The notes under the pieces were generated by a model. It had not been told where the DNA came from and ran no database searches. It saw only the letters and a list, made by a program, of their open reading frames with translations. This document shows, in pieces, positions 17,036 to 24,883 of a DNA stretch of 64,000 bases. This DNA is from Desulforhopalus sp. (GTDB lineage Bacteria; Desulfobacterota; Desulfobulbia; Desulfobulbales; Desulfocapsaceae), in assembly GCA_023231425.1 (NCBI GenBank), contig JALNVI010000002.1, positions 1-64,000 of the forward strand, given 5' to 3'. Each line of letters starts with the position of its first letter. The stretch's first letter is position 1. A program made the position numbers and the translations under genes.

Positions 17036-18286
17036 CTATTGCCGAACCTGACCTGTACCCATGACAATAAATTTACGGGTTGTCAGTTCCTCCAGCCCCA
17101 TGGGCCCGTATGAGTGAAGCTTGGTGGTACTGATTCCTATCTCGGCACCGAGGCCGAGCTCTCCACCATCGTTGAAGCGGGTAGACGCATTAACCATTAC
17201 AGCCGAGGCATCAATTTCTGAGAGGAAACGCTGTGCCATCTCATAATCTTCGGTCATAATGGCTTCGGTATGGTGAGATCCATATCGATCAATATAAGCC
17301 CTTGCCTCATCGTAATCAGCAACCACTTTGACACTGATTATCAGGGCAAGAAACTCTTTTCCCCAGTCAGACTCTACCGCTGGTATAATCTTTTCGGAGA
17401 GCGCGCAGCTCATCTTGCATCCCCGGATCTCGACTCCGGCCTCAGCAAGCTTTTCAGCAATGCGGGGGACAAAATCGGCGGCTACCTTTTCGTGAATAAG
17501 CAATCCCTCAAGGGTGTTGCAGGTGCCGGGGCGCTGGGTCTTGGCGTTAAGGATGACTGGAATTGTCTTGTCAAGATCTGCTGCCTTGTCGACATAGAGA
17601 TGACAGACACCTTTATAGTGTTTAAGAACTGGAATCCGCGAATTTTCCATAACGTTGCGGATCAGCCCTTCACCTCCCCTGGGAATAACCAGGTCAATAT
17701 TGTCCTCTTCATGGAGCAGGCGGGTAATAACGCTGCGGTCGGTGACACCGACCACCTGTATTGCATCCCCGTTTACCCCCTGCTCCTCAAGGGCCCGCTT
17801 CAAAAGAGAGGCCAGGGCTCTGTTGGAATGAATTGCCTCAGACCCTCCCCGGAGAATCACTCCATTACCCGTCTTCAGACAGAGAGCTGCGGCATCCACC
17901 GTGACATTGGGGCGAGATTCATAAATCATCAGAATAACACCGAGGGGAATGCGCATCCGACCGACCAGCATGCCATTAGGCCGCCGTGTCATGTGATCAA
18001 TAGAACCGACAGGATCATTGAGATTGACCAGCTCATGCAGCCCCTTCACCGTAGAGGCGATGACATCATCAGAAAGTTCAAGCCGGTTGAGCATGGCATC
18101 GCTCATATCGGCGGCACGACCAGCCACCAGATCCTTCTGATTCTCCTGCTGCAGCCACGGCTTTTCCTGTTCCAGCAACTGGGCAATCTGCAGCAATACT
18201 GCATTTTTGCGTGTAGTAGAAAGTGTCGCAAGTTCTCGAGAAGCTTTTTTTGCCCGGGAAGCAATTTGATCAACCTGAATATCCAT
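17036..18286 (-). CDS. proA: Gamma-glutamyl phosphate reductase
   Basis: 416 residues, the standard length. It reduces gamma-glutamyl phosphate to glutamate semialdehyde with NADPH, the second step of proline synthesis. YESRPNVTVDAAALCLKTGN near residue 125, the catalytic Cys segment AKTQRPGTCNTLEGLLIHE near 245-263, and the C-terminal FNDGGELGLGAEIGISTTK are family hallmarks. The ATG at 18286 follows a GGGTTCC purine-poor leader. It is separated from proB by a 221 bp repeat-filled gap, unusual for a proBA pair. Confidence 0.96.
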   Translation of the reverse strand: MDIQVDQIASRAKKASRELATLSTTRKNAVLLQIAQLLEQEKPWLQQENQKDLVAGRAADMSDAMLNRLELSDDVIASTVKGLHELVNLNDPVGSIDHMTRRPNGMLVGRMRIPLGVILMIYESRPNVTVDAAALCLKTGNGVILRGGSEAIHSNRALASLLKRALEEQGVNGDAIQVVGVTDRSVITRLLHEEDNIDLVIPRGGEGLIRNVMENSRIPVLKHYKGVCHLYVDKAADLDKTIPVILNAKTQRPGTCNTLEGLLIHEKVAADFVPRIAEKLAEAGVEIRGCKMSCALSEKIIPAVESDWGKEFLALIISVKVVADYDEARAYIDRYGSHHTEAIMTEDYEMAQRFLSEIDASAVMVNASTRFNDGGELGLGAEIGISTTKLHSYGPMGLEELTTRKFIVMGTGQVRQ

Positions 18287-18329
18287 GGAACCCTCCAGAA
18301 AATACTACTGATAAATTAAAGGGGACAGC

Positions 18330-18367
18330 GAATATGAGCGAAATACAAGGCTATTCAAGGTACCCCA
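18330..18367 (-). repeat. R1 fragment between proB and proA
   Basis: AATATGAGCGAAATACAAGG then CTATTCAAGGTACCCC is the 5' end of R1 in reverse (compare 22343-22378). Only about 38 bp remain, abutting the inner-type element to its right. Confidence 0.5.
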
Positions 18368-18372
18368 GGAGC

Positions 18373-18503
18373 TTGTCCGAGAAGAGGTATTTTGTTCAAA
18401 ATCGAGAAATTTTATAAAAATAAGCACAGCCATATGTTTGATATTGCGAGCATTATTTTTTTGGAATTCCGAAGAGTTTGGGCAAGAGGGCGTTCTCGGA
18501 CAG
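18373..18503. mobile_element. MITE-like element with inverted ends TTGTCCGAGAA, between proB and proA
   Basis: The ends TGTCCGAGAA (18374) and TTCTCGGACA (18502) are perfect inverses. The core CATATGTTTGATATTGCGAG then TTTTTTTGGAAT resembles the inner elements at 16154 and 63666, so it is probably a diverged relative. It interrupts the proB-proA transcription unit. Confidence 0.55.
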
Positions 18504-18507
18504 CCTC

Positions 18508-19653
18508 CTAGAGCAGAACGAGATTATCACGATGCATAACCTCTACACGGTGATCATCATCAAGGATGTCTCGAATCTCCGCACTGCGTCGACCTTTAAT
18601 TTTCCACACCGTTTTGGAATTATAGCAGGTAAGACCGACGGCAAAGACGTTACCACTCTGATCTGCACACTGCACGGCATCGCCTTCAGAAAAATCGCCC
18701 GCCACATTAATAATTCCCGAAGGCAGCAGAGATTTTCCGTGCTCACTGATGGCTCTGCACGCCCCGGCGTCAAGGGTCAGACAGCCCCGCGGTTTCAAAA
18801 CCCAGGCAATCCAGCGCTTGCGGCTCTGCATCTTTTCACTGTTGGGCATGAAAAAAGTACCGATCGCTTCCCCCGCAAAAATTCTCTGCAGTACATCCAC
18901 CTCTTTCCCCGGAGCAATTATTGAACTGCCCCCGCCAGTCGCCACGGTCTGTGCCGCACGAACCTTGGTCGCCATTCCTCCCGTGCCGACTGTACTTTTA
19001 CTGCTGCCACACATTGCAAAAATTTCTGGAGTCACCTCAAGAACAAGCCGAATCGGTTGCGCCTTCGAATTAAGTGATGGATTACTGTCAAAGAGACCGT
19101 CAACGTCGGTGAGACTGATATAAATATCGGCCTCAAGCAGGTTGCATATAAGAGCAGCAAGATTGTCATTATCACTGAATTTCAGTTCGCGGGTAGAAAC
19201 AGTGTCGTTTTCATTGAGGATGGGGATAATACCGTTATCAAGCAGGGTATGGATGGTATTGCGGACGTTGAGATAGCGACTGCGGCTGGCAAGGTCAGAG
19301 TGAGTGAGGAGAATCTGGGCAATAATTTTGCCGTGAAGAGCAAAGGCCTCCGAATAGTCATGCATCAGACCAGACTGTCCAATGGCGGCAAGGGCCTGCT
19401 TCTGACGCATGGAGAGAGGCTTCGACCCCGGAAAATGCACCTTGCGCTTTCCGGCGGAAACAGCACCCGAGGTGACAAAAATTACCTCCCGCCCAGAATC
19501 CTGCAGAGAGGCAATACCACGGGCCAGTCCATTGATAACCTTCATGTCAAGGCCATCCTCGGCAGTGAGGACAGCACTGCCCGCCTTCACCACCACCCGT
19601 TTCGCAGCATTGAGAAGTGATTGACGACGGGAGTAATTCTCTTCGTTGTCCAT
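18508..19653 (-). CDS. proB: Glutamate 5-kinase
   Basis: 381 residues. The amino acid kinase domain (about 12-265) has VVKAGSAVLTAEDGL, VTSGAVSAGKRKV, ILNENDTVS and KSTVGTGGMATKV. A PUA domain (about 280-365) follows, as in E. coli ProB. It phosphorylates glutamate in the first, usually proline-inhibited, step of proline synthesis. AAGGTAAGGA precedes the ATG at 19653. It starts 14 bp after obg, so it is co-transcribed with it. Confidence 0.96.
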   Translation of the reverse strand: MDNEENYSRRQSLLNAAKRVVVKAGSAVLTAEDGLDMKVINGLARGIASLQDSGREVIFVTSGAVSAGKRKVHFPGSKPLSMRQKQALAAIGQSGLMHDYSEAFALHGKIIAQILLTHSDLASRSRYLNVRNTIHTLLDNGIIPILNENDTVSTRELKFSDNDNLAALICNLLEADIYISLTDVDGLFDSNPSLNSKAQPIRLVLEVTPEIFAMCGSSKSTVGTGGMATKVRAAQTVATGGGSSIIAPGKEVDVLQRIFAGEAIGTFFMPNSEKMQSRKRWIAWVLKPRGCLTLDAGACRAISEHGKSLLPSGIINVAGDFSEGDAVQCADQSGNVFAVGLTCYNSKTVWKIKGRRSAEIRDILDDDHRVEVMHRDNLVLL

Positions 19654-19667
19654 TCCTTACCTTTTTA

Positions 19668-20720
19668 TCATTCAGTGAGGTCCAAATCTGCCGGTGGATT
19701 TTCCTCTTGCTGTTTTTTCTGCTCTGCCAGTCGCTTGGTTTCGAGAGTTGTACAGAGCAATTCCTTTAATTCTTCCAGTCCCTCGCCTGTTTTTCCGGAG
19801 GTCAGCAGCACGTTTGGGTTGAGATGCTTGAAATAGCGCAGCAATTCCTCCTCAATCTCAGGAATCATTTGATCTTTCTTATTCAAGACCAGTATCCGGG
19901 TCCGCTCAGCAAGCTCATCCTTATAGAGTGCCAGTTCCCGAGAGATGATTTCATAATTTTCAATCACCTTCTCATCGGACATGTCAAGTACATGCAAAAG
20001 GATGCTGGTACGCTCCACATGCCGCAAAAAGGTGTCACCAAGGCCCACGCCCTGGTGGGCACCCTCGACGAGACCGGGGATATCCGCAATGATACAGGAC
20101 GCATAATACTTGTGGTGCAGAACCCCGAGTTGAGGTTCAAGGGTCGTGAAAGGATAGGGGGCGATTTTCGGATTGGCAGCGCTGAGTTTTGACAGGAGTG
20201 TCGACTTCCCGGCGTTGGGCAATCCGACAAGACCAACGTCAGCAAGGAGTTTCAGCTCTATTCGCAGCCACTGCTCATCGCCAGGCTCTCCATTGGTTGA
20301 CTGGCGCGGGGTGCGGTTGGTTCCACTGGAAAAGTGCGGGTTGCCAAGCCCTCCTGCTCCACCATGGCCAATGACAAAACGGGCTCCATCTTCAGAAAGG
20401 TCAACGATAACCTCACCCGTCTCATCATCCTTGATAATAGAGCCGACCGGCACTTTCACAAGGCAGTCTTTTCCACCCCTTCCGTGCATATCACTCCCTT
20501 TGCCATGTACTCCCCGGTCCGCCTTGAAGTGGGACTTGAATTTAAAATCAAGCAAAGAGTTCAGCTCTGAGGTAGCAATAAGGATAACGTCGCCACCCCG
20601 GCCACCGTCACCACCATTAGGGCCACCCCTTGGGACAAACTTCTCCCTGCGGAAACTGACACAACCGTTCCCCCCATCTCCCGCCTTCACATAAAATTTT
20701 GCTTCATCAATAAACGACAT
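19668..20720 (-). CDS. obg: GTPase Obg (ribosome assembly)
   Basis: 350 residues from the ATG at 20720, giving the family start MSFIDEAKFYVKAGDGGNGC; longer frames run into the upstream terminator. The Gly-rich OBG fold is 1-158. The G domain has GLPNAGKSTLLSKLS near 166, DIPGLVEGAHQGVGLGD near 213 and the NKKD specificity motif near 280. There is a short acidic, Gln-rich tail. It acts late in 50S assembly, consistent with its place behind rplU-rpmA. The start lies 21 bp beyond the terminator at 20742-20776, so it depends on read-through or its own promoter. Confidence 0.96.
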   Translation of the reverse strand: MSFIDEAKFYVKAGDGGNGCVSFRREKFVPRGGPNGGDGGRGGDVILIATSELNSLLDFKFKSHFKADRGVHGKGSDMHGRGGKDCLVKVPVGSIIKDDETGEVIVDLSEDGARFVIGHGGAGGLGNPHFSSGTNRTPRQSTNGEPGDEQWLRIELKLLADVGLVGLPNAGKSTLLSKLSAANPKIAPYPFTTLEPQLGVLHHKYYASCIIADIPGLVEGAHQGVGLGDTFLRHVERTSILLHVLDMSDEKVIENYEIISRELALYKDELAERTRILVLNKKDQMIPEIEEELLRYFKHLNPNVLLTSGKTGEGLEELKELLCTTLETKRLAEQKKQQEENPPADLDLTE

Positions 20721-20741
20721 GACCGACACCCGAAGGAAAAA

Positions 20742-20776
20742 TAAAAAAGCCCAGTCATCAAAAGTGATGACCGGGC
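20742..20776 (-). terminator. Terminator/attenuator after rpmA
   Basis: On the minus strand GCCCGGTCATCACTTTTG, then ATGACTGGGC and a T-run. It falls between rpmA and obg, so it likely lowers obg-proBA expression relative to the two ribosomal proteins. Confidence 0.85.
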
Positions 20777-20823
20777 AATACACTCAGAGCATGAACACTC
20801 TTTAGAGCTGGACAGATCGGCAA

Positions 20824-21081
20824 TTACGCAACAGGATAAACACTGACACGTTTTTTGCTTTTACCGAAATCCTCATAGGTCACAACTCCGTCAACGAGAG
20901 CAAATAGAGTGTAGTCCCTGCCACAGCCTACGTTGGTCCCCGGATGAATTTTGGTTCCGAGCTGCCGAACCAGGATATTTCCGGATCTAACAACCTGACC
21001 ACCAAAACGTTTTACTCCACGCCGCTGGCTGGCACTGTCGCGACCGTTTCTTGAGCTTCCGCCTGCTTTCTTATGAGCCAT
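20824..21081 (-). CDS. rpmA: 50S ribosomal protein L27
   Basis: 85 residues: [16 protein letters not shown] start, [20 protein letters not shown] and [20 protein letters not shown]. Unlike Firmicutes L27 there is no N-terminal cleavable extension; the AHKKAGGS tail reaches the peptidyl transferase centre. AGGAGTAAG precedes the ATG. It lies 55 bp after rplU. Confidence 0.97.
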   Translation of the reverse strand: MAHKKAGGSSRNGRDSASQRRGVKRFGGQVVRSGNILVRQLGTKIHPGTNVGCGRDYTLFALVDGVVTYEDFGKSKKRVSVYPVA

Positions 21082-21136
21082 AACTTACTCCTTCTTCCCG
21101 CCGACCAGCAGCCGACGCACGGTTTATCTTGTCTCT

Positions 21137-21448
21137 TTACAGAGAAATATCTTCAATTTTCAATGCGGTGTAAGACTGTCTGTGTCCGTGCTTGAGACGA
21201 TAGCCTTTCCGTTTCTTTTTCTTGAAAACAATGATTTTCTTTTCACGCCCCTGCTCGGCAATTTTTGCAGTAACTTTCGCATTTGCAACAACAGGCTTCC
21301 CTACAGTGACATCTTCACCGTCAGCGACGAGAAGAACATCGGCAAGATCAACAGAGTCACCAATATTGCCTTCAAGCTTTTCAACACGGAGCTGATCGCC
21401 ACAGGCAACCTGATACTGTTTTCCACCGGTACGAATTATCGCATACAT
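21137..21448 (-). CDS. rplU: 50S ribosomal protein L21
   Basis: 103 residues, opening MYAIIRTGGKQYQVACGDQL and ending with the basic KKRKGYRLKHGHRQSYT block typical of L21. It is the first gene of the rplU-rpmA unit. The spacer upstream (21449-21615) probably carries the promoter, and no L21 leader structure could be assigned with confidence. Confidence 0.97.
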   Translation of the reverse strand: MYAIIRTGGKQYQVACGDQLRVEKLEGNIGDSVDLADVLLVADGEDVTVGKPVVANAKVTAKIAEQGREKKIIVFKKKKRKGYRLKHGHRQSYTALKIEDISL

Positions 21449-21615
21449 ATATAGACCTCATTTAAGTAACAGATCAGCGCTTTTTTCATCAAGCACAGTA
21501 AATAAATTCGAGAATTGAGCATTTGACCCAAAATATACGTTTCTGTCAAGATAATTTCGTGAAATCTTAAGAAAACAGAAGAAGAATGTTCTCTGCCAGC
21601 GTCTCTATCTGAGAG

Positions 21616-22104
21616 TCAATTTCCGCTCTCCAGACGTTCCTGTTCACGTATATGGCGAATGGCGCAGGCCTTTTCAAATGCAGTTTTTTTACCGTGCCTG
21701 CTTATTGAGACAGAGGTCTTGCCCTGTTTCCCGAGCGGAGTCACCCAGCTCACCTCATAACGGGCAAGCTTTTCATTCAACCGCACACCGACAACTCCGG
21801 TACCGGAACTGCTCACGGTAACGACATGCTTGTTAGTCCTCATTTTACCGAGCTTTTTCTCTGTCTTGTCCCGCCAGCTGATCGCGGAGAGAAGGCTTGA
21901 ATTACGACCGCCACACTTTCTATCCGAAAAGAACTTTGAGTAGGTTTTCCCCACGAACCGTACTCTTACGTACCAGCCATGGGTCCTCTTGGACTCCTGG
22001 TCTATTCGTGCAATATCTTTATGCTTTTCTTTTAACCTTTTTTGCCCGCCAATCTCTTTATCATTGCGCTTTTTATCTAAAAAAACCTTAATTTGTTGTT
22101 CCAC
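21616..22104 (-). CDS. AP2-like DNA-binding domain protein
   Basis: 162 residues, strongly basic, with a helical Lys-rich N-terminus (1-35). Two AP2-type segments are seen: 40-84 (HGWYVRVRFVGKTYSKFF) and 101-150 (GVVGVRLNEKLARYEVSW then FEKACAIRHIREQERL). The second fits the pattern of three beta strands followed by a helix. AP2 domains bind DNA and occur in bacteria mostly in mobile homing endonucleases and phage proteins. No nuclease motif is visible here. A ribosome site AGGAGGGGAGGACAAG precedes the ATG. Function is unknown: regulator, nucleoid protein or remnant of a mobile gene. Confidence 0.65.
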   Translation of the reverse strand: MEQQIKVFLDKKRNDKEIGGQKRLKEKHKDIARIDQESKRTHGWYVRVRFVGKTYSKFFSDRKCGGRNSSLLSAISWRDKTEKKLGKMRTNKHVVTVSSSGTGVVGVRLNEKLARYEVSWVTPLGKQGKTSVSISRHGKKTAFEKACAIRHIREQERLESGN

Positions 22105-22158
22105 GCTTGTCCTCCCCTCCTTTTTATTATAACCTCGTGCTTCAAATCAGAATTGTTT

Positions 22159-22175
22159 CCCCCCCCGGGGGGGGG
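22159..22175. repeat. C8-G9 homopolymer palindrome
   Basis: Eight C followed directly by nine G, in the divergent spacer between the AP2-like gene and mazG. It is prone to replication slippage and to sequencing or assembly error. Confidence 0.9.
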
Positions 22176-22242
22176 TGGATTCAGTTTGCGGATCGGATGA
22201 CACTTAGAACCTCTGCCTGAACGAGGCTTCGCAAAGTACAGG

Positions 22243-22378
22243 AAACATCGAATAGTCGCCCATCGTCTTCGCTACAGTCGAAAATTTATCCTCGCGATAT
22301 GAGACATATACCTGCGGTAAATTTCTTCCTGCGCCTTGAACATGAACGAAATACAAGTTGTTTCAAGGTACCCTGCAG
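22243..22378 (-). repeat. R1 repeat copy d (reverse)
   Basis: AACATCGAATAGTCGCCCAT, CGCTACAGTCGAAAATTTAT, ACCTGCGGTAAATTTC and the outer end ACAAGTTGTTTCAAGGTACC. Confidence 0.75.
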
Positions 22379-22552
22379 TAAGGTTTTCAGTCATCTTTTT
22401 CCGGTTATCGGGTTGGCATGCAAGATCAATCAGATATTCATAAAATTTTTTTAGCTATTACATCATTTTAAGTCAAACGATATTTATCACACTATAACAC
22501 GTATATCAGGATAAACCTGTAATTACAATATGTTGCGACTTCAGGGAAATTC

Positions 22553-22951
22553 ATGCACGATACAGATCTCTCTCCATTAATTAAGACAATCAACAGCCTC
22601 CGAAGTGAGAAAGGCTGCCCCTGGGACCGCAGGCAGACCACACAGTCACTGGTAAAATACGTAAAGGCAGAAACAAAAGAACTGATTGAGGCCATCGAAA
22701 ACCGGGATGCAGAAAACACCTGTGAAGAACTTGGCGATGTTTTTTATCTGCTTTTAATGCTGAGCAGCATCGGCGAAGATACAGGGGAATTTACCTTTAC
22801 CGACGTGGTCCAGGGAATTAACGAAAAGCTGATTCGCCGTCATCCCCATGTCTTTGCAGGTACAACCTGGGAGAGCGAAGAGGATCTCGCCCGCCAATGG
22901 GAAGAGATCAAGGCAATGGAAAAATCTGCCAGGCAAAAAAACAAAGTATGA
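22553..22951 (+). CDS. mazG: MazG-type nucleotide pyrophosphohydrolase
   Basis: 132 residues, equal to one MazG domain, whereas E. coli MazG has two in tandem. It hydrolyses NTPs or dNTPs to NMP and PPi. The Mg-binding acidic residues stand in AETKELIEAIE and CEELGDVFYLLLML (about 43-72), with the RSEKGCPWDRRQTTQSL opening and RRHPHVFAGT near the end, as in the RS21-C6/MazG superfamily. AGGGAAA lies upstream of the ATG. It is monocistronic. Confidence 0.92.
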   Translation: MHDTDLSPLIKTINSLRSEKGCPWDRRQTTQSLVKYVKAETKELIEAIENRDAENTCEELGDVFYLLLMLSSIGEDTGEFTFTDVVQGINEKLIRRHPHVFAGTTWESEEDLARQWEEIKAMEKSARQKNKV

Positions 22952-23061
22952 AGTAATATTTTTACAGGTTGACTTCACTACTTTTTTTTCGTAGAATTGT
23001 TTGTTTTGTTTTCCAAGGTTGTCGTTCAATGGAATGGATGATGGTTTTTGCTGCCCTTCCC

Positions 23062-23098
23062 TGACAGCCTGTCACACCGCGATGGCCTCAGCCATCGC
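23062..23098 (+). promoter_or_regulatory. Candidate S6:S18 leader structure upstream of rpsF
   Basis: TGACAGCCTGTCA forms a small hairpin, then ACACCGCGATGGCCTCAGCC leads into a perfect 8 bp stem (GCGATGGC/GCCATCGC, 23079-23098). rpsF mRNAs in many bacteria carry a leader with an exposed CCG next to a helix that binds S6:S18 and represses translation. CACCG beside this stem fits that idea. Alternatively it is a plain hairpin or a weak terminator. The fold is inferred. Confidence 0.35.
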
Positions 23099-23183
23099 AT
23101 CCTTCTTACTCTCTGCGATCTGGCATGAGAGCCACCAATACGGAATATCCGTAAAAAATACATGAGTCCACAAGGAGGAAATC

Positions 23184-23645
23184 ATGCGCAGGTATGAAAC
23201 TGTCTTCATCATTCGGCCGAACGCCGGAGAAGAAGAAATTAATCGTGTTATAAATTACGTCAGTGAGATCATTACAGCTGATGGCGGGACAATTATTGAA
23301 ACCAACAGGTGGGGGCTGAAAAAGCTTGCTTACCTTATCAAAAAAGAGAGCATGGGGTATTACGTCCTTTGTGACTTTGCCTCTGTTCCCGCCAGCGTTG
23401 CTGAGATTGAACGTCGGTATCGCATCGATGACGCTGTTATAAAATTCATGACACTGAAAATTGCTGACGATATCAACGCAGAAGGCGCTCTTCAGGCCGT
23501 TGATGCAGTAAACGATCGTGTTACTTCAGAAGAAGCAGCCCGTCAGGAAGCTGAAGATGATGATGACGATGATGACGATGTTGACGATGACGATGTTGAC
23601 GATGATGATGATGACGATGAGAGCAAAGAGAAAAACAACAGGTAA
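23184..23645 (+). CDS. rpsF: 30S ribosomal protein S6 with long poly-Asp tail
   Basis: 153 residues. The S6 ferredoxin-like fold covers 1-95 (MRRYETVFIIRPNAGEEEIN, TNRWGLKKLAYLIKKESMGY). Residues about 110-147 are an extreme acidic tail, mostly Asp, before a basic KEKNNR end. E. coli S6 has an acidic tail extended post-translationally with glutamate by RimK; here the negative charge is encoded. AAGGAGGAAATC precedes the ATG. rpsR follows after 48 bp. Confidence 0.96.
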   Translation: MRRYETVFIIRPNAGEEEINRVINYVSEIITADGGTIIETNRWGLKKLAYLIKKESMGYYVLCDFASVPASVAEIERRYRIDDAVIKFMTLKIADDINAEGALQAVDAVNDRVTSEEAARQEAEDDDDDDDDVDDDDVDDDDDDDESKEKNNR

Positions 23646-23693
23646 TTCTCTGTAATGCTTTCCTTATAGATTCTGTTAAGGAGATAATATATC

Positions 23694-23939
23694 ATGGCAC
23701 CAAGACCCCAGAAAAAACTTTTTTCCCGTAGAAAATCCTGCCGGTTCTGTTCCGATTCTGATCTGGTAATTAATTATAAAGAAGTAAAAACTCTGCGCAA
23801 TTTTGTTTCCGAGCGCGGAAAAATTATTCCCCGCCGTATTGTCGGCACCTGCGCTACCCATCAGCGTCAGCTTTGCGAAGCAATCAAGCAGGCCCGCCAC
23901 ATTGCGCTCCTGCCCTACTCCGGCAACCCCCAGGGCTGA
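23694..23939 (+). CDS. rpsR: 30S ribosomal protein S18
   Basis: 81 residues. SRRKSCRFC, the central [25 protein letters not shown] (quoted in part: [19 protein letters not shown]) and the closing [12 protein letters not shown] identify S18. TAAGGAGATAATATATC precedes the ATG. It is co-transcribed with rpsF. An R1 repeat follows 9 bp after the stop and separates it from rplI. Confidence 0.97.
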   Translation: MAPRPQKKLFSRRKSCRFCSDSDLVINYKEVKTLRNFVSERGKIIPRRIVGTCATHQRQLCEAIKQARHIALLPYSGNPQG

Positions 23940-23947
23940 AAAATAAA

Positions 23948-24100
23948 GGGCATCTTGAAACAGCCTGAATTTCGTTCAGATTCAAGACACAGAAAAAAAT
24001 TCATCGCAGGTATCTAATTGATATCGGAGTCTGACACTTACCTCCGAAGATAATTTTTTTTACTGTAATGAAGAGAATGAACGATTATTCAAGGTACCCT
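23948..24100 (+). repeat. R1 repeat copy e, between rpsR and rplI
   Basis: GGGCATCTTGAAACAGCCTG at the start; TGATATCGGAGTCTGACACT in the middle; GAACGATTATTCAAGGTACC at the end. The next 130 bp before rplI contains two short hairpins (TTCTCCGG with CCGGAGAA near 24133-24165, and AACTGCCCCTGGCAGTT near 24195). Confidence 0.75.
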
Positions 24101-24232
24101 GAAGGATTGGCAGGCTGATCTGATTCTCCGGAAAGTGATATGTACTGCCCGGAGAAAAACAGACAGGCTTTATAATCCCCATAAATTTGACTTAACTGCC
24201 CCTGGCAGTTCATGTGATAAGGAGTGTATAGA

Positions 24233-24685
24233 ATGAAACTTATCTTGAAAGAAACCATAGGTTCCCTCGGGTTCCAAGGTGATGTTGTTACGGTGAAACC
24301 CGGTTATGGTCGTAACTACCTGTTGCCCCAGGGCAAGGCCGTTGCTGCCAATGAAAAAAACCTCAGTGAACTGGAAGAAAACCGTGCCACATTTGAGGCC
24401 AAGCGTGCGGAAGAACAAAAAATTGCGGAGGCACTTGCTTCCAAAATTGAAGGTCTGGAGGTCATTATCGAGCAGCTCGCAGGTATCGATGAACGACTCT
24501 TTGGTTCCGTAACCGCCAATGATATTTGTGCAAAACTTGAAGAACTTGAAGTAAAAGTGGAAAAACATCAGATTCTCCTCAATGACCCGCTGAAGACCCT
24601 TGGGTTAACGAAAGTTACCGTCAAGGTCGGCTTTAACGTCAATGCAGAGATAATGGTTAATGTCGTGCCGCTTCAGGTGAACTGA
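24233..24685 (+). CDS. rplI: 50S ribosomal protein L9
   Basis: 150 residues from the ATG at 24233; an in-frame GTG three codons earlier is less likely because AAGGAG would be too close. The N-terminal domain MKLILKETIGSLGFQGD with VKPGYGRNYLLPQGKA is joined by a long helix (about 42-75) to the C-terminal RNA-binding domain, the classic dumbbell. It is third in the usual rpsF-rpsR-rplI order. Confidence 0.97.
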   Translation: MKLILKETIGSLGFQGDVVTVKPGYGRNYLLPQGKAVAANEKNLSELEENRATFEAKRAEEQKIAEALASKIEGLEVIIEQLAGIDERLFGSVTANDICAKLEELEVKVEKHQILLNDPLKTLGLTKVTVKVGFNVNAEIMVNVVPLQVN

Positions 24686-24723
24686 TTTTTTACCCGCAGT
24701 CCTTTGCCGATCACGGCAACATG

Positions 24724-24759
24724 AAACACACCTGAGAGTTTTACTTCAGGTGTGTTTTT
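24724..24759 (+). terminator. Terminator after rplI
   Basis: AAACACACCTGA, loop, TCAGGTGTGTTTTTG; the stem is followed by a T-run. It lies 38 bp after the rplI stop. Confidence 0.85.
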
Positions 24760-24883
24760 GTTTGTGCTCGATTTTCTTCCATCGGGTATAGTTGTACCGT
24801 GCTGCGGCAGGCAGAACCCCTCGTAATACACCCTCGCACACCTGCTCTCAACCCACTCACAGCCAATAATTCTGGACCATAAT

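Larger units (their letters stand above)
22105..22552. other. 448 bp gap between AP2-like gene and mazG
   Basis: Contains the homopolymer palindrome at 22159-22175, an R1 copy at 22243-22378 and an AT-rich stretch (22430-22540) that probably carries the mazG promoter. No further gene was seen. Confidence 0.5.

Noticed and set aside
21137..21448. A poly-basic open frame opposite rplU
   Set aside because: It is antisense to rplU; the L21 match on the minus strand is clear.
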